Part shown: one piece after another, positions 5,349-10,884 of the stretch
Position numbering within the stretch: position 1 is the stretch's first letter
How the letters are laid out: each line of letters starts with the position of its first letter
NCBI GenBank assembly: GCA_012974315.1
Contig: JAAXQI010000191.1
Coordinates: 1 to 10,884 of the forward strand
Length of the DNA: 10,884 nt
Origin: Desulfobacterales bacterium
Lineage (GTDB): Bacteria > Desulfobacterota > Desulfobulbia > Desulfobulbales > BM004
Direction: 5' to 3'
Notes under the pieces: generated by a model
Seen by the model: only the letters and a program-made list of their open reading frames with translations
What the model was told of the DNA's origin: nothing
The model's database searches: none
Made by a program: the position numbers and the translations under genes

Positions 5349-6590
5349 CTAAGAAATTGCAGCCGGTTTTTTGAGACGGGTTGAGAGGATTACCGCAATA
5401 CCTGCAAAGAGGGCAGCCATTAGAAAACTGCTTGAAAAGCTGCCATATTTTTCCGCGAGAAAACCTGCTATAGCCGGGCCTGCGATCTGTCCGAGGGCAA
5501 AGATAAAGGTTATAAAGCCAAAGACCCGCGCTGCCTTCTGAGGGCCCACATAGTCACCTACCGTGGCTGCCATGATGGATGGAATGGACCAGGCAACCAG
5601 GCCATAACAGCCGATTGAAAGGTAAAGGAATGTGCCCGGCAGTGAAAGGGCAACCAGAAGATAGGCAAACATCTGGATAGTAAAAACCATAATGAGACCG
5701 GATTTTCTGCCGAGTTTGTCGGAAAGGGTGCCAAACACCGGTCCTGAAAAGAGGCTTAAAAATCCAACCCAGGACCAGAAATTACCTGCAATCGATTCAG
5801 AAAATCCCCGTTCCTGTACCAGTGTAGTTACTATAAAGGTGGCATAGATCACATACGTATAGCCAAAGAGAAAATAAATGGCACCCAGATGGTAAATATC
5901 TTTTCGGGTAGCGGCTGGTCCATCTCCTGTAAAATTAGGGGCGGTCGCCGGGCTGGTTTTATTACTATCATAAGGTTTCAAACCTAATTCAGCAGGAGTG
6001 TCACGGATTACTACAAAACAGATGATGGAAATAACCAGGACAATCATTCCAAGAACAATCCAGCTGAGCCGCCAGCCGTCGGATTCACCCAGTTGATTGA
6101 GATAGGGTATGAGCTTACCGGAAAGAAGAATAGCAAAACCGCTGCCAATAACAACAAATCCTGCTGCTTTTCCCCGTTGTCTGGCGCTGAACCAGGAGGA
6201 GATAAGGCCCATCATCGGGACATTTGAAGCTCCACTTCCTATACCGGTCAGCGTATAGATGATCGCTACAGTAATAAAACTGTTTGCCCTGCTTACAAGA
6301 ATCATGGAAGTTGCAACAAGAAGGAGAGCAAAGAAGATCAGCAGCCTGCTTCCTATTCTAGCGCTTATATAACTGCAGAGAAGAACTGCAACCAGGTATC
6401 CCACAAAGTTTGAGGTGCTGATCAAACCCATCTGGGAGTATGTGAGTTCGAGTGATTCGGCCATGGCCGGCAGAAGCATTCCCAAGGCAAAGCGACCGAA
6501 GCCAAGACTGGCAAAGATGCAGAGTGTGCCCGCTGCAACAACATACCAGCCGTAGTGAGTAGTTCTTACTTTGGTGGCATTTTCAGGCAT
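5349..6590 (-). CDS. Major facilitator superfamily transporter, YbfB/YjiJ (MFS_4)-like
   Basis: The 413 residues hold about twelve hydrophobic segments split by a hydrophilic central loop (about 196-232), the usual 6+6 MFS layout in the inner membrane. TM1 carries GFGRFALGMLLP (30-41), resembling the GxGRFAYxPLLP signature of the YbfB/YjiJ group. WFSARQRGKAAG (133-144) is a cytoplasmic loop after TM4. The loop between helices 8 and 9 has the family motif GTLSDKLGRKSG (287-298). Substrate cannot be read from the sequence; a small organic acid or drug-like compound is only a guess. No clear Shine-Dalgarno precedes the ATG at 6590. A 154-nt gap with a possible terminator separates it from metF upstream, so it is probably its own unit. 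No standard terminator is visible after its stop; only the TGATCA repeat lies there. Confidence 0.87.
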   Translation of the reverse strand: MPENATKVRTTHYGWYVVAAGTLCIFASLGFGRFALGMLLPAMAESLELTYSQMGLISTSNFVGYLVAVLLCSYISARIGSRLLIFFALLLVATSMILVSRANSFITVAIIYTLTGIGSGASNVPMMGLISSWFSARQRGKAAGFVVIGSGFAILLSGKLIPYLNQLGESDGWRLSWIVLGMIVLVISIICFVVIRDTPAELGLKPYDSNKTSPATAPNFTGDGPAATRKDIYHLGAIYFLFGYTYVIYATFIVTTLVQERGFSESIAGNFWSWVGFLSLFSGPVFGTLSDKLGRKSGLIMVFTIQMFAYLLVALSLPGTFLYLSIGCYGLVAWSIPSIMAATVGDYVGPQKAARVFGFITFIFALGQIAGPAIAGFLAEKYGSFSSSFLMAALFAGIAVILSTRLKKPAAIS

Positions 6591-6692
6591 GATAGGTTTT
6601 TAGATATGTATTAACTTGGGAATGGTGCTGTCTCAGTGGCCTTGGTGGAATAGCCCTGCAGGAGACAATAACGAATAATCTGCAGTAAATGG

Positions 6693-6724
6693 TTAAAATA
6701 AACTTTGCACCCGAAAGTGTAAAG
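6693..6724 (-). terminator. Candidate terminator downstream of metF
   Basis: On the - strand, CTTTACAC (6724-6717) pairs with GTGCAAAG (6710-6703), with one wobble pair and a 6-nt loop. The following sequence is TTTATTTT. It begins about 20 nt after the metF stop codon. The stem is short with modest GC content, so termination may be partial. Confidence 0.45.
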
Positions 6725-6744
6725 ATACATGAATCTTCTGACAT

Positions 6745-7629
6745 TTAAAGCTGCGTGGAACTGCTGATTCCCAGGGATTGATATATTCGTAGAGTTGCTG
6801 TGGAGCAGTTCAAGGTATAAAGATGAATCCCTTGAGTATTATTATCAATCAGGTCACGAATCTGCTCAGTGGCCCAGTGTACACCAACCCTTTCCACATA
6901 TTCATCACTGCCCGCCCGTTCAATAGACTTTAAGAGCCGTGCAGGTATTCGAGCACCGGCGGCTAGTTCCGCCATCCGGATCATGCCGCGCTTGGTGGTT
7001 ATGGGCATGACGCCGGCTATGATAGGGACGTTAATATGTGCCAGTACGCAACGCTCGCAGAAATCATAAAAGTCGCGATTTTCAAAAAAGAGTTGGCTGA
7101 CAATATAATCAGCCCCGGCATCAACCTTTGCCTTAAGATACTCAATCTCTTTAAGACGGTTAGGTGTTTCGGGATGTCCTTCAGGGAATCCGGCTACCCC
7201 GACGCCAATTTCCGGGAAATGTTTTTTAATATACGCCACCAGGTCAGCGGCATATGCAAAGCCGTTTTCAGGTTGCTCCCAATGGGTCTGTCCTTTAGGG
7301 AGATCACCCCGTAAAGCCAGGATGTTTTCTATTCCGTGTTCTGCATATTTGCTTAAAATAGCATGGATGTCATCCCTTGTTGAACCGACACAGGTTAAGT
7401 GCGACACTACTGTAAGATCGGTTTCTTCCTGGATTCTCACCAGAAGGTCGTGGGTGCGATCACGGGTAGAGCCACCAGCACCATATGTTACACTGACATA
7501 TGCAGGCTCAAGAGGGATTAAGTCTGAAATTGTCTGGAACAGCATGTCCCAGTCATTTTCAAGCTTAGGGGGGAAAAACTCATAACTGAGACAGGTTTTT
7601 TTTGAATTTACTATGTCTTTGACAAGCAT
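6745..7629 (-). CDS. metF: 5,10-methylenetetrahydrofolate reductase
   Basis: The 294-residue cytosolic TIM-barrel flavoenzyme reduces methylene-THF to methyl-THF, feeding methionine synthesis and, in anaerobes with the pathway, the methyl branch of Wood-Ljungdahl metabolism. EFFPPK (17-22) carries the catalytic Glu (E17). VTYGAGGSTRDRT (47-59) and LRGDLP (106-111, with the FAD/folate-contacting Asp108) follow. AGFPEGHPE (146-154), SQLFF (178-182) and GVMPI (206-210) are all in place, and the C-terminus has GIHLYTLN (267-274). Length equals the short bacterial MetF, with no regulatory extension. The ATG at 7629 has an AAAGGA element 15 nt upstream, unusually far, and no alternative in-frame ATG, GTG or TTG exists close by. 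No metV, cooS or methionine genes are adjacent, so a specific pathway cannot be assigned from context. Confidence 0.95.
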   Translation of the reverse strand: MLVKDIVNSKKTCLSYEFFPPKLENDWDMLFQTISDLIPLEPAYVSVTYGAGGSTRDRTHDLLVRIQEETDLTVVSHLTCVGSTRDDIHAILSKYAEHGIENILALRGDLPKGQTHWEQPENGFAYAADLVAYIKKHFPEIGVGVAGFPEGHPETPNRLKEIEYLKAKVDAGADYIVSQLFFENRDFYDFCERCVLAHINVPIIAGVMPITTKRGMIRMAELAAGARIPARLLKSIERAGSDEYVERVGVHWATEQIRDLIDNNTQGIHLYTLNCSTATLRIYQSLGISSSTQL

Positions 7630-7815
7630 GTTGTTGTGTCCATTTCCTTTCGTGATTATGTTAATTTGTATTAAGAAAAAAGAAAGATACCTTATTATGT
7701 TTTTTTTGACTTGCCAAGTGGTTACAATTTTATTTTATTTCCGGCTCTTTAGATTTGGTTTTAAAATTAAATACTCCGCAGCTATTTTTTCAGCGGAATT
7801 TGTCAACAATGCTAG

Positions 7816-7842
7816 GGTATCATACATATATATGGTATCATA
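7816..7842 (+). promoter_or_regulatory. Direct repeat and candidate extended -10 upstream of the HPF-CSD gene
   Basis: GGTATCATA is present at 7816-7824 and 7834-7842, 18 bp apart centre to centre. The second copy includes TGGTATCAT (7833-7841), which fits an extended -10 (TGnTATnnT), about 70 nt before the ATG. Two identical sites roughly two helical turns apart could instead be an operator. It lies in the 281-nt AT-rich divergent region between metF and the HPF-CSD gene, where both promoters should be. Confidence 0.3.
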
Positions 7843-7910
7843 AAGCATAGTAAATGAATGCGTGTTGGAACCGCATTTAAATAGTGTTTAAAATTTTATG
7901 GAGGCGATAG

Positions 7911-8447
7911 ATGGAACTACAGGTTGAAGCCCGTAACTTGGAAATACGTAAGGTGTGGCAGGATAAAATTGATGAAGAAAAGGCGCGACTTGACAGGCAC
8001 CATGCAGGCTTTATTAATCATTTGCGCGTCACAATTGAAGGCACATCTTCCCATAAAGAAGGGGGCTATGAACTCCGATTAATAGCCACAATACCAAATG
8101 ATACAGTGGTCGTGAAAAGAAAAGGGGAAAAGGTTGTTCCCCTGTTGGTGGATGCCTTTAACACTCTCGGTCTGCAGTTAAAAGAACTTCAACGCAAAAG
8201 GCGCCAGTCTAACAAGGTGCAACCGGAAGCAGCAAAAGGGACAAGCAGTGAAGGGGTCGTGAAAAGCATTTTCCTTTTTGAATCTTATGGCTTTATCGTT
8301 ACACCCCAGGGTCAGGAGATTTATTTCCATGAAAATGCATTAAAAGATATTGCCATGAATCAGTTATCTGAGGGGGATGGCGTAAAGTTCAGCGAGGCGC
8401 AAGGTGACAAAGGTCCTTGTGCTACGTGGGTTAAACTGGCCAAATAA
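7911..8447 (+). CDS. HPF/RaiA-type ribosome-associated domain fused to a cold-shock domain
   Basis: The protein has 178 residues in two parts. Residues 1-100 read as an S30AE/HPF-RaiA domain: MELQVEARNL, a charged helix with RHHAGFINHLRVTIEG (29-44), a strand ELRLIATIPNDTVVVKR (54-70), and a second helix ending in the basic KELQRKRRQ (91-99). This family docks in the 30S subunit and blocks translation in stationary or stressed cells. Residues about 114-176 are a cold-shock/S1-like nucleic-acid-binding fold: EGVVKSIFLFESYGFIV with an RNP1-like YGFI (126-129), and RNP2-like IYFHE (137-141), then LSEGDGVKF and ATWVK. Long HPFs carry a dimerisation domain at this place; here a CSD replaces it. 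A strong GGAGG lies 6 nt before the ATG. No terminator is visible in the 84 nt before nadA, so read-through is possible. Domain calls are firm; the combined role in RNA binding on hibernating ribosomes is inferred. Confidence 0.85.
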   Translation: MELQVEARNLEIRKVWQDKIDEEKARLDRHHAGFINHLRVTIEGTSSHKEGGYELRLIATIPNDTVVVKRKGEKVVPLLVDAFNTLGLQLKELQRKRRQSNKVQPEAAKGTSSEGVVKSIFLFESYGFIVTPQGQEIYFHENALKDIAMNQLSEGDGVKFSEAQGDKGPCATWVKLAK

Positions 8448-8531
8448 CAAAAGCCTACGGAATTATTCCAATATATTAGATCATCAGGAACCCGTCTGTT
8501 GATTTTTAGGACTTGAGAAAAGAATTACACC

Positions 8532-9623
8532 GTGGAATTACAACAGGTTGATATCGGCTCCGAATATCACGAGCTGTCTGAAGAGGTCCTGTCTGCACGC
8601 ATAACTGCGCGTAAGGAAGAATTGGGGGAGAAGCTCCTGATTCTCTGCCACCATTACCAGCAGGAATCTGTGTACCGGTTTGCCGACATGACCGGTGATT
8701 CTCTTAAACTGGCTAAACATGCCGCCGCATGTAATGATAAACCCTATATTGTCTTTTGCGGTGTTCATTTTATGGCCGAGTCGGCAGATATCTTAACAGG
8801 TGACAATCAGGCTGTGATTCTGCCTGACCTCAGAGCTGGATGCCCAATGGCAGATATGGCCTCCCTGGATGAGGTCGCCTGGGTCTGGAAAGAGCTGGCT
8901 TCGGTAACCGCAGTTGACCGCATCATTCCAGTGACCTATGTTAATTCATCCGCTGCAATCAAGGCATTTGTGGGAGAGCGGCACGGCTCGGTCTGCACCT
9001 CTTCCAATGCTGAAAGGGTGTTGACATGGGCCCTGGAGCGGGGGGACAAGGTATTCTTTTTCCCTGATGAGCATCTTGGAAGAAATTCAGCAATTGCATT
9101 GGGGATCAGGCCTGAAGAGATAATTCTCTGGAATCGTGATGAGCATTTGGGTGGGAACAGTGAAGATGCAATAAACAGGGCAAAGGTTATTTTATGGAAC
9201 GGATACTGTACAGTCCATATGCAGTTTAATGCGGCCCATGTCAGGATGTGGCGTGAAAAAGATCCTGAGGTCAAGATAATTGTCCATCCCGAATGCACCC
9301 ATGAGGTGGTTTCCGGGGCTGATCACTATGGTTCTACAGAAAACATTATCCAAGCTGTCTCCAGCTCTCCAACCGGGGCAAAATGGGCCATAGGGACAGA
9401 AATTAACCTGGTAAACAGGCTTGTCCGTTTAAATCCTGACAAGGAGATTCATTCTCTTTCACCGTTTCAATGTTTGTGCTCAACAATGTACAGGATAAAG
9501 CCAAAGTATCTTCTCTGGATTCTTGATAACCTTGTAAACGGGGAAGTGAAAAATCAAATTACAGTTGACCCCGATACTGCAAAACTGGCCAGAATTGCTT
9601 TAGGCAGGATGCTTGAAATATAG
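8532..9623 (+). CDS. nadA: Quinolinate synthase A (iron-sulfur enzyme of de novo NAD synthesis)
   Basis: NadA condenses iminoaspartate with dihydroxyacetone phosphate to quinolinate, using a 4Fe-4S cluster. At 363 residues this is the longer, Bacillus-like form. Visible are CHHYQQESV (39-47), GDSLKLAK (55-62) and FCGVHFMAESA (75-85). The first cluster ligand is in LRAGCPMAD (C104), followed by the second in LWNGYCTVH (C226). The third is in the C-terminal CLCSTMYRI, where C314 or C316 serves. VTYVNSSAAIKA (134-145), VCTSSNA (154-160) and HPECTHEV (252-259) line the substrate triad. The start is GTG at 8532, the first possible in frame since TGA occurs 18 nt upstream; only a distant, weak purine tract precedes it, suggesting modest translation. 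No nadB or nadC is nearby. The NifS-like gene 121 nt downstream may supply sulfur for the cluster. Confidence 0.95.
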   Translation: MELQQVDIGSEYHELSEEVLSARITARKEELGEKLLILCHHYQQESVYRFADMTGDSLKLAKHAAACNDKPYIVFCGVHFMAESADILTGDNQAVILPDLRAGCPMADMASLDEVAWVWKELASVTAVDRIIPVTYVNSSAAIKAFVGERHGSVCTSSNAERVLTWALERGDKVFFFPDEHLGRNSAIALGIRPEEIILWNRDEHLGGNSEDAINRAKVILWNGYCTVHMQFNAAHVRMWREKDPEVKIIVHPECTHEVVSGADHYGSTENIIQAVSSSPTGAKWAIGTEINLVNRLVRLNPDKEIHSLSPFQCLCSTMYRIKPKYLLWILDNLVNGEVKNQITVDPDTAKLARIALGRMLEI

Positions 9624-9687
9624 AAGCTGTAACGTCTGAGTTATAATTTTATTTGATATAGAGTGGTTTCGTTAATTCTCGTCTCAT

Positions 9688-9715
9688 TTGGCTCCATATC
9701 AATTTTGTTTAGACT
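9688..9715 (+). promoter_or_regulatory. Possible sigma70-type promoter for the cysteine desulfurase
   Basis: TTGGCT (9688-9693) and TAGACT (9710-9715) are 16 bp apart and each matches four of six consensus bases. They lie in the 121-nt gap after nadA, 30 nt before the ATG. This is weak evidence in AT-rich DNA; the desulfurase could equally be co-transcribed with nadA since no terminator separates them. Confidence 0.22.
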
Positions 9716-9744
9716 TTAGAATTTTTTAAGAAAGCGGGTGGAAC

Positions 9745-10884
9745 ATGGAGAGAATTTACTTCGATAATAATGCCACAACCCCCTTGGATCCTGTGGTGCG
9801 TGAGACAATGCTTCCCTATCTTGGCGAGCATTTCGGAAACCCTTCAAGTGGGCACCGCTTCGGAGAACAGGCTCTTGCTGGGATTACTAATGCGAGAGAG
9901 CAGGTGGCATCCCTGTTTAACTGTCCGTCAAAAAGGATAGTTTTCACCAGCGGAGGAACCGAGGCAAATAATACTGCTATTTGGAGTGCAATTACAGCCT
10001 TTCCTGAAAAAAAACATATCATCACTTCCGTTGTTGAGCACCCTTCGATTTTAAAACCTCTTGAGTTTCTTCAGCAAAGATTCGGCTATACCATAGAATT
10101 GCTCCCTGTGAGCCGGGATGGAAGCCTGGACTTGCAACAATTGGCTGCAAGTATTCGGCCGGATACCGTGCTTGTAACGCTGATGGGGGCCAATAATGAA
10201 AGCGGGGTTATCTGGCCGCTGGAAGAGATAGGTGCATTATGCCAGGAGAAAAAAGTACTTTTTCTTTGTGATGTGGTGCAGCTGGTTGGTAAGGAACCCC
10301 TCAATCTTGAAGCCCTGCAAATTGATTATCTCTCTGTTGCAGCACACAAGCTTCATGGTCCAAAGGGTAGTGGCGCCCTCTATGTCAAAAGGACCGCTCC
10401 CTTTACGAAACTGATAATGGGAGCCAGTCAGGAAATGGACCACAGGGCTGGAACTGAAAATGTTACCGGGATAGTAGGTTTTGGCAAAGCCTGTGAATTG
10501 GCTGGAAAGTATCTGGCGGGTGGCAAGTCCGATGTTCTCAACCTTCGGAACAGAATGCAGGAACGCATTCTGCAGGAGATTGAAGATGTAATTGTCAATG
10601 GAGCTAGCGAGCCTCGACTTTCAAATACCTTGAATGTGAGTTTTAAAAACTGTGCTTCCGGTGCAATGGTGCAGGAGTTGGATGAAAGAGGTATTGCTGT
10701 ATCGGCGCATTCAGCCTGTCACAGCGGCGATCTTGATCCATCCCATGTACTGCGGGCTATGGCAGTTCCGGAGACCCATATCCATGGTACTTTGCGTATC
10801 AGCTTGAGCAGGTTCAGCACAAGACAGGAGATTGATCTTTTCTGTGACATTCTGCCAGGTATTGTAGCAAAATCACGGCAGGGC
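9745..10884 (+). CDS. NifS/IscS-type cysteine desulfurase (3' end outside window)
   Basis: An open frame from ATG 9745 runs 380 codons to the window edge without a stop; this is about the usual family length, so only a few residues are missing. The enzyme is a fold-type I PLP aminotransferase that removes sulfur from cysteine for Fe-S or other sulfur biosynthesis. Opening YFDNNATTPLDP (5-16) and GNPSSGHRFG (31-40) are standard. TSGGTEANN (68-76) binds phosphate. The PLP-stacking His is H99 (EHPS), and NNESG is at 150-154. D176 and Q179 contact the ring in DVVQ, where most relatives have DAAQ. The PLP lysine is K202 (AHKLHGPKG), RAGTEN is 234-239, and the active-site cysteine is C325 in SAHSACHSG. 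GGTGG lies just before the ATG at short spacing. Its place after nadA suggests a role in NadA cluster assembly, but NifS, IscS and selenium-related subtypes cannot be separated from this alone. Confidence 0.92.
   Translation, partial: MERIYFDNNATTPLDPVVRETMLPYLGEHFGNPSSGHRFGEQALAGITNAREQVASLFNCPSKRIVFTSGGTEANNTAIWSAITAFPEKKHIITSVVEHPSILKPLEFLQQRFGYTIELLPVSRDGSLDLQQLAASIRPDTVLVTLMGANNESGVIWPLEEIGALCQEKKVLFLCDVVQLVGKEPLNLEALQIDYLSVAAHKLHGPKGSGALYVKRTAPFTKLIMGASQEMDHRAGTENVTGIVGFGKACELAGKYLAGGKSDVLNLRNRMQERILQEIEDVIVNGASEPRLSNTLNVSFKNCASGAMVQELDERGIAVSAHSACHSGDLDPSHVLRAMAVPETHIHGTLRISLSRFSTRQEIDLFCDILPGIVAKSRQG

Noticed and set aside
7613..7843. 76-codon + strand frame in the divergent region
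   Set aside because: It overlaps the metF start, lacks a ribosome binding site and reads as low-complexity Phe/Ile from AT-rich promoter DNA.
8448..8531. Terminator between the HPF-CSD gene and nadA
   Set aside because: The only inverted repeat, GGAATTATTCC, leaves a one-base loop and has no T-run.
8936..9298. 120-codon open frame on the - strand
   Set aside because: It is antisense to the conserved core of nadA and shows no domain or ribosome binding site.

Overview
The window looks like a chromosomal stretch of a Gram-negative, probably anaerobic bacterium. A deltaproteobacterial (Desulfobacterota) origin is my best guess, from the gene mix (a cysteine-rich iron-sulfur flavoprotein, a NadA beside a NifS-like enzyme, a ribosome-hibernation protein with a cold-shock domain) and from REP-like palindromes. 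This is an impression; no ribosomal or marker gene settles it. Nearly everything is housekeeping or metabolic. No transposase, integrase, CRISPR array, tRNA or rRNA is visible.

Layout. On the + strand, 151-726 encodes an iron-sulfur flavoprotein-like NADPH/FMN reductase. A 25-bp tandem repeat and a strong bidirectional terminator (846-880) follow. On the - strand, 902-1456 encodes a SLOG-like protein of unknown function. Next, also on the - strand, come three tightly packed genes transcribed as glucokinase (4769-3759), TVP38/TMEM64 membrane protein (3744-3013) and mercuric-reductase-like disulfide oxidoreductase (3026-1569). The last two overlap by 14 nt. A largely non-coding 579-nt stretch (4770-5348) holds a 48-codon ORF that looks like the amputated N-terminus of a membrane protein, two REP-like hairpins and a 14-bp tandem repeat. 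Then, on the - strand, come an MFS transporter of the YbfB/YjiJ type (6590-5349) and methylenetetrahydrofolate reductase MetF (7629-6745). After a divergent AT-rich control region, the + strand carries an HPF/RaiA-cold-shock-domain fusion (7911-8447), quinolinate synthase NadA (8532-9623) and a NifS-like cysteine desulfurase that runs off the window end (9745 onward).

How they fit together. NadA needs an oxygen-sensitive 4Fe-4S cluster, and a cysteine desulfurase directly downstream is a logical sulfur source; other bacteria show the same nad/nifS linkage. The TVP38-oxidoreductase pair is a recurrent gene neighbourhood whose joint function is, as far as I know, unresolved. The closest things to under-described biology are that pair, the HPF-CSD fusion and the SLOG-like protein. 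I found no convincing dedicated defence or mobile system.
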